A stretch of 17,830 nucleotides of DNA. Origin: DAOTVC01 sp034437215 (GTDB taxonomy: Bacteria; Chloroflexota; Anaerolineae; B4-G1; SLSP01). The position numbers were made by a program, and so were the translations under genes. The notes below the pieces were generated by a model. That model did not search any database and had not been told where the DNA came from. It saw nothing but the letters and a program-made list of their open reading frames with translations. The stretch spans positions 1 through 17,830 of the forward strand of contig DAOTVC010000091.1 in the NCBI GenBank assembly GCA_034437215.1, in the 5' to 3' direction. Of the stretch, positions 7,403-14,352 are shown piece by piece (the stretch's first letter is position 1; each line of letters starts with the position of its first letter).

Positions 7403-8059
7403 ATGCTTTTCCCTCGACGTCTCTTGAGCCGCCGCCGGGGTTTCTCTACTCTCCTGCTCGTGGGCGGTCTGATGGCCTGCAGCACGCTCTTCGTCATGGT
7501 CGCCTTTGTAGCACCGGCCTCCTGGGTGCGCTCCCGGGAGGTCGCCCGGCTGACCCGGCCTGCTCCCGCTGAAGTGCGGGCTCTGGAGCCGGGATCGGCG
7601 CTCCTGCTGGCGGCGCGGCTCCCCGAAGGTGCCGGGGCGGGACCCTACGATCTGGCTCTTTACTTCGTCGAGGTGGAGCAAGAGGCCGAGGAGGGGGGTG
7701 GGTGGCTCACCACGTCGCCGCCTGCAGAGCAGGTCGCGCTGCTCCTGGAGGACGGTAGTCGGGTGGCCGTGCGCCTGCCGCCCAACATCCCCTTCTTCAA
7801 CGCCCACGTCTTCGAGGAGACCGAGGATCTGCACCGCCGCTACGTCGGCTTCTACCCCGCACAGCTCCTGACCGTCGAGGGGACGTGGGAGGGCGGGGAG
7901 GTCGTCACGGCGCGGGCGCTCTACCGGGGATCGCCCGACGCCTACGTGACGTACTGGCAGGGGCGCCCCCTGAAGAGCGTCACCGGAGGCGTGATCTGTG
8001 GGGGGATCGGTGGGGTATTGCTGCTCCTGGCGCTTCTGGCGTGGTTGGTGGGGCGGTAA
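7403..8059 (+). CDS. Two-pass membrane protein of unknown function, possibly BAM/GIDE-like
   Basis: The 218-residue product begins with a basic segment (MLFPRRLLSRRR), then a membrane helix at about 14-38, a ~150-residue soluble part, and a second helix at 194-215 (GGVICGGIGGVLLLLALLAWLVG). GGGAGG lies 5 bases before ATG 7403, inside the end of the helicase gene, so the start is firm and translation is coupled. The soluble part contains strand-like segments (GSALLLAARLPE, YDLALYFVEVEQE, QVALLLEDGSRVAVRLP, LLTVEGTWEGGEVVTARALY). Two helices around a beta-rich 'line-of-sight' domain recall the BAM/GIDE domain of MULAN-like proteins and their bacterial relatives; this is a weak inference from layout and not from a defined motif. 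Lying between a helicase and a nuclease gene in the same unit, it could anchor or sense for them, or simply be a passenger. Confidence 0.8.
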   Translation: MLFPRRLLSRRRGFSTLLLVGGLMACSTLFVMVAFVAPASWVRSREVARLTRPAPAEVRALEPGSALLLAARLPEGAGAGPYDLALYFVEVEQEAEEGGGWLTTSPPAEQVALLLEDGSRVAVRLPPNIPFFNAHVFEETEDLHRRYVGFYPAQLLTVEGTWEGGEVVTARALYRGSPDAYVTYWQGRPLKSVTGGVICGGIGGVLLLLALLAWLVGR

Positions 8060-8085
8060 GGCTGAAAGACAGGAGAGGAGATCTA

Positions 8086-8919
8086 ATGGGGCTCTCGCCC
8101 AACTTCCAGTTCAGTCAGGCGTCGCTGCAGGACTACGTAGATTGTCCGCGCCGCTTCTACCTGCGCTACGTCCTCCGCCTGGCCTGGCCGGCCATCGAGG
8201 CGGCCCCCGCCCTGGAGCACGAGCGCCGGCTGCGGGCGGGGCTCACCTTCCACGCGATGGTACAGCAGCACCTGGTGGGCATTCCCGCCGAGCGCCTCAC
8301 GCGCCTCGCCGCTGCCGACCCCGACCTCGCCCGTTGGTGGGAGCACTACCTCGAGAGCCGACCGGCGGATCTTCCCGGGCGGCGCTACCCCGAGCTGACC
8401 CTCTCGGCTCCTCTGGGAGGCTACCGCCTCATCGCAAAGTATGACCTGGTCGTCGTCTCGCCGAAGGGCGAGCTCCTCATCCTCGACTGGAAGACCTCCC
8501 ACAAGCGCTCCTCCTCCCGTTGGCTCGCGGAGCGGATGCAGACCCGCGTCTACCGTTACCTCCTGGTGAAAGCCGGCGGGCATCTGACGGAGGGCGCGGA
8601 GGTGCTGCCTGAGCGGGTGCGGATGACCTACTGGTTTGCCGAGTTCCCCCACGAGCCGGAGCAGCTCCCCTACGGGGAGTCGCTCTACCTCTCCGACGAG
8701 GAGTACTTGGGAGGACTGATCGGTACCATCCGCGGGAGCCGGGAGGAGGACTTCGCGCTGACCGACGAGGAGAAGCGCTGCCGCTACTGCTCCTACCGCT
8801 CCCTCTGCAACCGCGGGCAAGCGGCCGGTCTCATCGACGAGCGGGAGGAGGAGATCGACGTGGAGGCGCTGGGGAACTTCGACCTGGACTTCGATCAGGT
8901 TGCCGAGCTCGAGTTCTAG
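8086..8919 (+). CDS. PD-(D/E)XK nuclease with Fe-S cluster cysteines (AddB/Cas4/RecB C-domain type)
   Basis: This 277-residue protein matches the RecB-type exonuclease superfamily. The N-terminus has the S-x3-Y-x2-C-P-x2-F motif (SLQDYVDCPRRFYLRY, Cys20), then the active-site His56 in FHAMVQQHL, Glu103 in PELTL, Asp120 in AKYDLVVV, and the D-x-K pair Asp134/Lys136 (LDWKTSHK). The QxxxY motif is present as QTRVYRY (152-158). Near the C-terminus CRYCSYRSLC gives Cys232, Cys235 and Cys241, which with Cys20 make the four ligands of a 4Fe-4S cluster, as in AddB, Cas4 and Dna2. Lengths of ~270 residues are usual for the stand-alone family. ATG 8086 is preceded by AGGAGAGGAG. It follows the membrane-protein gene by 26 bases, and a helicase gene lies just before that, so it probably degrades or trims DNA with the helicase. 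An acidic tail (251-277) ends the protein. Confidence 0.9.
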   Translation: MGLSPNFQFSQASLQDYVDCPRRFYLRYVLRLAWPAIEAAPALEHERRLRAGLTFHAMVQQHLVGIPAERLTRLAAADPDLARWWEHYLESRPADLPGRRYPELTLSAPLGGYRLIAKYDLVVVSPKGELLILDWKTSHKRSSSRWLAERMQTRVYRYLLVKAGGHLTEGAEVLPERVRMTYWFAEFPHEPEQLPYGESLYLSDEEYLGGLIGTIRGSREEDFALTDEEKRCRYCSYRSLCNRGQAAGLIDEREEEIDVEALGNFDLDFDQVAELEF

Positions 8920-8932
8920 TCTGCTTCTGTGC

Positions 8933-8956
8933 ACTCATCTTTCAGAGAAAGAGAGT
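8933..8956 (+). terminator. Stem-loop downstream of the nuclease gene
   Basis: ACTC-a-TCTTTC pairs with GAAAGAGAGT around a 3-base loop, a 10-base stem with one bulged A, 13 bases past the nuclease stop. No clear T-tract follows. It may end the helicase-membrane-nuclease transcript. The following bases to 9068 contain only a few short stems (for example GGACA/TGTCC at 9030-9045) and no gene that I can support. Confidence 0.4.
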
Positions 8957-9068
8957 CGTGAGAGGAGAGAAGTGAGAAGCAGGGGCTGTGTCCTTTAAGC
9001 CGGTGCTGCATGCGAGGAGTCACTCCGCTGGACAAGTGCGTGTCCAAAAGGTGCTCATCCGGTAAGCA

Positions 9069-9096
9069 TTGAAAAGGCCGGCGGTAGGGGTACAAT
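9069..9096 (+). promoter_or_regulatory. Promoter of apgM
   Basis: TTGAAA (9069-9074), a 16-base spacer and TACAAT (9091-9096) lie upstream of apgM. Transcription would start near 9103, giving a short leader of about 32 bases that includes the AGGAGG at 9121-9126. Confidence 0.65.
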
Positions 9097-9134
9097 CTGA
9101 GCACCATTCAAGGAGTCACAAGGAGGTAACACCG

Positions 9135-10337
9135 ATGAATCAACTGGATCTGATGCGCAAACTGAGCATTCCCGGGGAGAGCAAGCTGCTTCTCGTCGTC
9201 ATGGACGGGCTGGGCGGTCTGCCCGGTGCCGAGGGTCGGACCGAGCTGGAGACGGCGAAGACGCCGAACCTCGACCTTCTGGCGCAGAAAGCGATCCTGG
9301 GCCTCTCTCAACCCGCACGTCCCGGCGTCACGCCCGGGAGCGGGCCGGGGCACGTCGCGCTCTTCGGTTACGATCCCATCCAATGGGAGATCGGGCGGGG
9401 TGTGCTGGAGGCGCTGGGCATCGACTTCGACCTCGGTCCCAACGACCTGGCGGCGCGGGGCAACTTTGCCACCGTGGACGAGGAGGGGAAGATCCTCGAC
9501 CGCCGCGCCGGGCGCATCCCCACCGAGGAGGGTACCCGGCTGGTGGAGAAGCTGCGCCAGATCGAGCTGCCGGGTGTCGAGACCTTCGTGGAGGTGGTGA
9601 AGGAGTACCGCTTCGCGCTCGTATTGCGCGGTGAGGAGCTGGAGGACGGGCTGACGGAGACCGATCCGCAGCAGACGGGCGTCCCGCCCCGCCCCGTGGA
9701 GGCCCTGCGTCCCGAGGCGGAGCGGTCGGCGGAGCTGCTCAACCGATGGTTGGCGGAGGCTCGCGAGCTTCTCAAGGACGAGCCCCAGGCCAACAGCATG
9801 AACCTGCGGGGCATCGCTAAGGTTCCCCCCATCCCCAAGATGAACGAGATCTACCAGATGCGCCTGGGCGCCATCGCTACCTATCCCATGTACCGGGGCA
9901 TCGGGCGCCTGGTGGGGATGCAGGTCCTCCCGACGGGTGATACCATCGCCAGCGAGGTCGAAACGCTGCGGGAGCAGTGGGACGACTTCGACTTCTTCTT
10001 CTTCCACGTGAAAAAGACGGACAGCTACGGTGAGGACGGCAACTTCGACGCGAAGGTCCACGTCATCGAGGAGTTCGACGCGGTGGTGCCGGAGATCCTG
10101 GCGCTGCAGCCTGACGTCATCGTCGTGACCGGCGATCACAGCACGCCCTGCGCGTTGAAGTCCCACTCCTGGCACGAGCTCCCCATCATGTTCCTCTCGC
10201 GCTACATCCGCTCCGACTACGTCGAGACCTTCGGTGAGCGGGCCTGTATGGCGGGGGGGTTGGGTCACATCAAGCACGTCGATATCGTGCCCCTGATGAT
10301 GGCACACGGGGAGCGCCTGACCAAATTCGGAGCGTAA
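9135..10337 (+). CDS. apgM: 2,3-bisphosphoglycerate-independent phosphoglycerate mutase, archaeal type
   Basis: This enzyme interconverts 3- and 2-phosphoglycerate in glycolysis and gluconeogenesis without a 2,3-bisphosphoglycerate cofactor. The 400-residue product is of the archaeal-type family (alkaline phosphatase superfamily), shorter than the ~510-residue GpmI form. Visible landmarks are the metal-binding MDGLGG (Asp24), the catalytic-serine region TPGSGPGHVALFGYDP (Ser69) and the metal ligands in FFHVKKTDSYGEDGNF and VTGDHSTPC, ending with HSWHELPIMF. The ATG at 9135 has AGGAGG 8 bases upstream; extending upstream to 9069 would run through the promoter. The frame ends with TAA directly before the heptamer repeats. 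It shares no obvious function with the neighbouring DNA-repair genes and is probably just adjacent. Confidence 0.95.
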   Translation: MNQLDLMRKLSIPGESKLLLVVMDGLGGLPGAEGRTELETAKTPNLDLLAQKAILGLSQPARPGVTPGSGPGHVALFGYDPIQWEIGRGVLEALGIDFDLGPNDLAARGNFATVDEEGKILDRRAGRIPTEEGTRLVEKLRQIELPGVETFVEVVKEYRFALVLRGEELEDGLTETDPQQTGVPPRPVEALRPEAERSAELLNRWLAEARELLKDEPQANSMNLRGIAKVPPIPKMNEIYQMRLGAIATYPMYRGIGRLVGMQVLPTGDTIASEVETLREQWDDFDFFFFHVKKTDSYGEDGNFDAKVHVIEEFDAVVPEILALQPDVIVVTGDHSTPCALKSHSWHELPIMFLSRYIRSDYVETFGERACMAGGLGHIKHVDIVPLMMAHGERLTKFGA

Positions 10338-10338
10338 A

Positions 10339-10373
10339 GCCGACCGCTGACCGCTGATGGCTGACCGCTGAAC
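10339..10373 (+). repeat. Five GCTGANN-type heptamers between apgM and the four-helix-bundle gene
   Basis: Five tandem 7-base units (GCCGACC, GCTGACC, GCTGATG, GCTGACC, GCTGAAC) start one base after the apgM stop and end 9 bases before the next start codon. The same heptamer family reappears on the other side of the gene (10745-10835). Confidence 0.85.
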
Positions 10374-10382
10374 GGAGACGCG

Positions 10383-10742
10383 ATGAAGGACTTTCGGCAG
10401 TTGCATGTCTGGGAGAAGGGACATAGGTTGGTGCTCGAGATCTACCGGGTGACCCAAGCTTTCCCAAGAGAGGAGCTGTACGGACTGATCAGCCAGATGC
10501 GCCGCTCCGCTGCCTCCATTCCGACGAACATCGCAGAGGGCTGCGGGCGAAGGACAGATCCTGACTTCGCCCGCTTCCTTCAGTTTGCCATGGGCTCGGC
10601 CTCCGAATTGGAGTACCAGCTCCTGCTGGCCCGGGATCTTGGCTTCCTCAACGACGAGCGCTACCAACTCCTTACAGAGGACGTCGAGGAGGTCAAACGA
10701 ATGCTCACCGGGCTCCTCAAAAGACTCCGGGCTGGCGGCTAA
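10383..10742 (+). CDS. Four-helix-bundle protein (23S rRNA intervening-sequence protein type)
   Basis: The 119-residue product is a clear member of the four-helix-bundle family first seen as ORFs in 23S rRNA intervening sequences (TIGR02436/bIVP-type). Landmarks are the opening MKDFRQLHVWEKGHRL, the middle LISQMRRSAASIPTNIAEG with the conserved RRSA and S-x-x-N-I-A-E-G block, FLQFAMGSASELEYQLLLA, and a last helix of basic character. Members may bind nucleic acid, as the related Avd proteins of diversity-generating retroelements do, but no function is established. GGAG lies 5 bases before the ATG. The gene is free-standing, not inside an rRNA gene, and is flanked on both sides by the same heptamer repeats, which suggests it travelled as a cassette between apgM and recJ. 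No reverse transcriptase or template repeat is in the window. Confidence 0.92.
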   Translation: MKDFRQLHVWEKGHRLVLEIYRVTQAFPREELYGLISQMRRSAASIPTNIAEGCGRRTDPDFARFLQFAMGSASELEYQLLLARDLGFLNDERYQLLTEDVEEVKRMLTGLLKRLRAGG

Positions 10743-10744
10743 TC

Positions 10745-10835
10745 GCTGACCGCTGCCCACTGATGGCTGATAGCTGACTGCTGATGGCTGATAGCTGACT
10801 GCTGATGGCTGATAGCTAACTACTGATGGCTGACC
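10745..10835 (+). repeat. Thirteen GCTGANN-type heptamers, extending into the recJ start
   Basis: Thirteen tandem 7-base units begin 2 bases after the four-helix-bundle stop. Three consecutive 21-base super-units (NCTGATG-GCTGATA-GCTNACT) occupy 10759-10821, showing growth by 21-base duplications. Because 7 is one more than a multiple of 3, the TGA/TAA of successive units rotates through all three plus-strand frames. The last two units (10822-10835) supply the recJ ATG and its first codons. Confidence 0.92.
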
Positions 10836-13141
10836 GACACTGGCTCGAACCCGAATCCGTCTCCGTACCCGAGGCGCTGAGCGCGTACGTCGGGGGGCAC
10901 CCGCTCGTCGCGGAGACCCTCGTCCGGCGCGGCATCACCTCGGTTCCCGAGGCGCGGGCCTTTCTCGACCCCGCTGCCTATACTCCTGCACCCGCTACCG
11001 AGCTGCCCGGGCTGGCCCACGCCGCCGATCGCATCGAGGCGGCGATCCGCAAGGGGGAGCGCATCTGCGTCTGGGGCGACTTCGACGTGGACGGGCAGAC
11101 GGCGACGACGGTCCTCGTGGCGACCCTGCGGGAGCTGGGGGCGGACGTCTTCCACCACATCCCCGTTCGCGCCACCGAGTCCCACGGCGTCAACGTCCCC
11201 TGGCTGCGGCGGGTCATCGACGAGGGGCGGGCGGAGCTCATCGTCAGCTGCGATACGGGGGTGCGTGCCCACGAGGCGGTGGACTTCGCCAACGGGCGGG
11301 GCGTGGACGTCGTCGTCACCGATCACCACGAGCTCCCGCCCCAGTTGCCCGAGGCTTATGCCATCGTCAACCCCCACCGTCTGCCCGAGGGCCACCCGCT
11401 GGAGGCGCTGCCCGGCGTCGGCGTGGCCTACAAGCTGGCGGAGGAGCTCTACCGCCGCGCCGGGCGCCCCCGAGCGGTGCGGCAGCACCTCGATCTCGTC
11501 GCCCTGGGGATCGTCGCCGACGTGGCGACGCAGCGGGATGACACTCGCTACCTTCTCCAATTAGGGATGGAGGCGCTGCGGGCGACGGAACGACCGGGCC
11601 TGCGGGAGCTTATGAAGAACGCCGGCGTGCACGCCGCCCAGCTCACCACCGAGAGCATCGGCTTCGGGCTGGGGCCGCGGCTCAACGCCCTGGGGCGGCT
11701 GGACGACGCCAACCTCATCGTCGACTTCTTCACCACCCGCGACCTCTCCAAGGCGCGGATCATTGCCTCCCGGCTGGAGCGCCTCAACCGGGAGCGGCAA
11801 CAGCTCTGTGACGAGGTGGAGCGCGCGGCGCAGGGGCTTCTGGAGAAGGAGCCGCGGCTGCTGGAGCACGCGGCCCTCGTCCTCACCAACGCCCACTGGC
11901 ATCCGGGCGTCATCGGTATCGTCGCCAGCCGCCTGGCGGAGCGCTACGACCGCCCGACCGTCCTCCTCTCCGCGCCCCTCGACGGCCCGGCCCGCGGCTC
12001 CGCCCGCTCGGTGGAGGGCTGCCACATCAATGAGGCCATCGCCACCCAGGCGCACCTGCTCCTGGGCTTCGGCGGGCACGCGGCGGCGGCGGGGATGGCC
12101 CTGCCCGCCGAGCGCATCCCCGAGTTTCGTCGCGGTCTCTCGCGCGCCGTCCACGCCCAGCGAGGGGAGGCGCCGCCCCCGCCCACGCTGCCCATCGACG
12201 GCTACCTGGAGCTGTCCGATCTCACGCTGGAATTGGTGGACGACCTGGAGCGGTTGGCGCCCTTCGGGGAGGGGAACCCGCCCCTCACCCTGGCGGTCCG
12301 CGACGTGACCATCCGCACCTTCGGCAAGCTGGGGCGGAGCGGCGACCACCTGCAGCTCGTCGTCGAGAACGGTGCCGGGCAGACGCAGCGGGTGCTCTGG
12401 TGGCGGGGCGCGGATCAGCCCCGGCCCGAGGGCCCCTTCGACCTGGCCTTCCAGGTGCGGGCCAACACCTACCAGGGGCTCCGTACGGCACAGGTGACCT
12501 GGCTGGACGCCCGGGTGAGGACGCCCGTTGTCGTCGAGGCGCCGCCCCCCACGCTGGAGGTGGACGACTACCGGCTGGAGCCCCATCCCGAGACCCTGCT
12601 GATCCCCTACCGCAACCTGCCCGGCGTGGCCCTCTGGGTCGAGGGGCAGATGGGGGTGGAGGGCATGACGCGGAACGAGCTGGAGCCCGCCACCACGCTC
12701 GTCGTCTGGACGGCGCCGCCCGGACCCGCGGTGATGGAGCAGGTGCTGGATAGGGTGGAGCCGGAGAGCGTGGTCCTCTTCGCCGTCGATCCCGATTTGG
12801 ACGCCTTCGCGCCCTTCCTCGAGCAGGTGATGGGGGGAGTGAAACTCGCCCTGCGGGCCCGGGAGGGGTGGGTGGATCTGGCGCGGCTGGCGGCGAAGCT
12901 GGCCCACCGGCAGGTGACGGTGCGTGCGGGCATCGAGTGGCTGGCGGCGAAGGGGCACGTCTCCATCACCTTGGACTCCCTCGACGCCGTGCGGCTGGAG
13001 CCGGGGGGAAACGCGGCGGACCCCGAGACATCACAGCGCGCTGCGGAGAAACTGCAGGCGCTGCTCGAGGAGACGCGGGCCTACCGCCGGTACTTCATCC
13101 GGCAGGGTGAAGAGGCCTGGGCGCGTTGGGCGCGCCGCTGA
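10826..13141 (+). CDS. recJ: Single-stranded-DNA-specific 5'-3' exonuclease RecJ
   Basis: RecJ degrades single-stranded DNA 5'-3' in recombination, mismatch and base-excision repair. The DHH-family motifs are intact: GDFDVDG (84-90), SCDTG (141-145), TDHHE (165-169) and ALGIVADV (226-233). GPRLNALGRL (283-292) follows, and the DHHA1 domain carries the GFGGHAAAAGM motif (414-424). An OB-like region spans roughly 440-555. At 771 residues it is longer than the ~577 of E. coli because of a C-terminal extension (~560-771) that includes a winged-helix-like stretch; long RecJ forms are known in other phyla. The start is unambiguous: an in-frame TAA lies at 10817-10819, and there is no other ATG, GTG or TTG before motif I. 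That start sits in the heptamer array and lacks a recognisable ribosome site. It converges on dinB with an 8-base gap. Confidence 0.95.
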   Translation: MADRHWLEPESVSVPEALSAYVGGHPLVAETLVRRGITSVPEARAFLDPAAYTPAPATELPGLAHAADRIEAAIRKGERICVWGDFDVDGQTATTVLVATLRELGADVFHHIPVRATESHGVNVPWLRRVIDEGRAELIVSCDTGVRAHEAVDFANGRGVDVVVTDHHELPPQLPEAYAIVNPHRLPEGHPLEALPGVGVAYKLAEELYRRAGRPRAVRQHLDLVALGIVADVATQRDDTRYLLQLGMEALRATERPGLRELMKNAGVHAAQLTTESIGFGLGPRLNALGRLDDANLIVDFFTTRDLSKARIIASRLERLNRERQQLCDEVERAAQGLLEKEPRLLEHAALVLTNAHWHPGVIGIVASRLAERYDRPTVLLSAPLDGPARGSARSVEGCHINEAIATQAHLLLGFGGHAAAAGMALPAERIPEFRRGLSRAVHAQRGEAPPPPTLPIDGYLELSDLTLELVDDLERLAPFGEGNPPLTLAVRDVTIRTFGKLGRSGDHLQLVVENGAGQTQRVLWWRGADQPRPEGPFDLAFQVRANTYQGLRTAQVTWLDARVRTPVVVEAPPPTLEVDDYRLEPHPETLLIPYRNLPGVALWVEGQMGVEGMTRNELEPATTLVVWTAPPGPAVMEQVLDRVEPESVVLFAVDPDLDAFAPFLEQVMGGVKLALRAREGWVDLARLAAKLAHRQVTVRAGIEWLAAKGHVSITLDSLDAVRLEPGGNAADPETSQRAAEKLQALLEETRAYRRYFIRQGEEAWARWARR

Positions 13142-13149
13142 CGCCTCTG

Positions 13150-14352
13150 CTATTCCTCCGGCGCCAGCTCGCTGGCGCGCCGCACGGCGTCGTCGCCGAA
13201 GCGCTCCCGCAGCGCGTCCAGGGCCTCCTGCAGGCGCTGTCCCCGCTCCGACTCCGTCTCCCAGAGTCCCAGCTGCTGCACCGGCGCCTCCAGTCCCGTG
13301 ACCCCCACGCCGATGAGGCGCACCGGCTTCCCCGCGGGCCACGCCTTGAGGAAGAGGGCCTGGGCCGCCTCGTGGATCTCCGCGTCCTGGTTCGTCGCGT
13401 GGGGCAGAGTGGTCTGGCGGGTGAGGGTGGTGAAGTCGGACCAGCGCAGCTTGAGCCTAACAGTGGTGCCGGCGAGCTCCGCCCGGCGCAGGCGCCGCCC
13501 GACGCCCCGGGTCAGCTGCAGCAGGGTCCGGCAGAGGACGGCGCGGTCGCTCACGTCGACGGCGAAGGTCGTCTCCTTGCTCACCGATTTCGTCGCGTGT
13601 TCGGTGACCACGGGTCGATCGTCCAGTCCACGGGCGCGGCGGGCCAGGTCGCGCCCGTGCTGCCCGAAGCGCTGGGCCAGCGCCTCCTCGGGCCAGCGGG
13701 CGAGGTCGCCGATGGTCTCGATGCCCAGCGCCTGGAGCGTCCGCTCTGTCTTCGGCCCGACCCCCCAGAGGGTCGAGACGGGTAGGGGGGCCAGGAAGGT
13801 TGCCTCCTCGCCCGGCGGCACGACGGTGATCGCCATGGGCGATCCGGGGCCCTTCACCCGCGCCTTTCCCACGTCGTTGGCAGCCTTCGCCAGGAGCTTG
13901 TTCGTCGCCACGCCGAGGGAGGAGGGCAGCCCCAGCTCCTCGTGGATGGTGGCCTGCAGTCGGCGGGCGAGCGTCTCGGCGGGCGCCCTGAGGTCGCTGA
14001 CGTCGAGGAAGGCCTCGTCGATGGAGAGCTGTTCGACGAGGGGGGTGAGGTTGTAGCAGCGCTCCATGACCTTCTTGGAGACCTCGCCGTAGACGCCGTG
14101 GCGCGCGGGGACGACGAGGAGTTGGGGGCAGAGCTGCAGGGCCCGCACCGTGGGCATCGCCGAGCGGACGCCGTAGACGCGGGCGGCGTAGGAGCAGGAG
14201 GCGACGACGCCGCGCTGATCGGGGCTTCCGCCGACGGCGAAGGGCTTCCCCCGCAGGCCGGGAGCGTGCTGCTCCTCCACGGCGCAGAAGAAGGCGTCCA
14301 GATCCAGGTGGAGGATCTTGCGCGGGCACGCTGGGACGCTAGAAGAGGGCAT
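13150..14352 (-). CDS. dinB: DNA polymerase IV, Y-family translesion polymerase
   Basis: Pol IV copies past damaged bases with low fidelity. The 400-residue product shows the Y-family landmarks: HLDLDAFFCAVEEQ (15-28; Asp17 metal ligand, Phe22 steric gate), SYAARVYGVRSAMP (54-67), QLSIDEAFLDVS (108-119; Asp112/Glu113 catalytic) and GVATNKLLAKAAND (147-160), a helix-hairpin-helix (LWGVGPKTERTLQALGI) and the little-finger domain (HATKSVSKETTF onward). QLGLWE near the C-terminus resembles a sliding-clamp-binding motif. The ATG at 14352 lies 14 bases inside the end of the WD40 gene, so translation is probably coupled; GGGAAG stands before it. The frame is open further upstream, but that part only mirrors the WD40 gene. 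It ends 8 bases from the recJ stop on the opposite strand. Confidence 0.95.
   Translation of the reverse strand: MPSSSVPACPRKILHLDLDAFFCAVEEQHAPGLRGKPFAVGGSPDQRGVVASCSYAARVYGVRSAMPTVRALQLCPQLLVVPARHGVYGEVSKKVMERCYNLTPLVEQLSIDEAFLDVSDLRAPAETLARRLQATIHEELGLPSSLGVATNKLLAKAANDVGKARVKGPGSPMAITVVPPGEEATFLAPLPVSTLWGVGPKTERTLQALGIETIGDLARWPEEALAQRFGQHGRDLARRARGLDDRPVVTEHATKSVSKETTFAVDVSDRAVLCRTLLQLTRGVGRRLRRAELAGTTVRLKLRWSDFTTLTRQTTLPHATNQDAEIHEAAQALFLKAWPAGKPVRLIGVGVTGLEAPVQQLGLWETESERGQRLQEALDALRERFGDDAVRRASELAPEE

Noticed and set aside
2251..8919. Phage-defence island
   Set aside because: Helicase plus nuclease genes can mean defence, but no other defence gene, integrase or composition shift is visible and the neighbours are repair and metabolic genes; repair is the simpler reading.
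8957..9068. Structured RNA or riboswitch upstream of apgM
   Set aside because: The short stems lie upstream of the predicted promoter at 9069-9096, so they would not be in the apgM leader; no known RNA class is recognisable.
9108..10760. A 550-codon open frame on the minus strand opposite apgM and the four-helix-bundle gene
   Set aside because: It mirrors two clear plus-strand genes, its product is His/Leu/Gly/Arg-rich without a recognisable domain, and it crosses the repeats. GC-rich third positions keep the opposite strand open.
10339..10835. CRISPR array
   Set aside because: Units are 7 bases, in tandem and without spacers; no cas gene is near. The nuclease at 8086 is Cas4-like in fold but not next to an array.
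11561..12958. A 465-codon minus-strand frame opposite recJ
   Set aside because: Low-complexity Gly/Arg/Pro/His product with no motif and no ribosome site; recJ on the other strand has all catalytic motifs.
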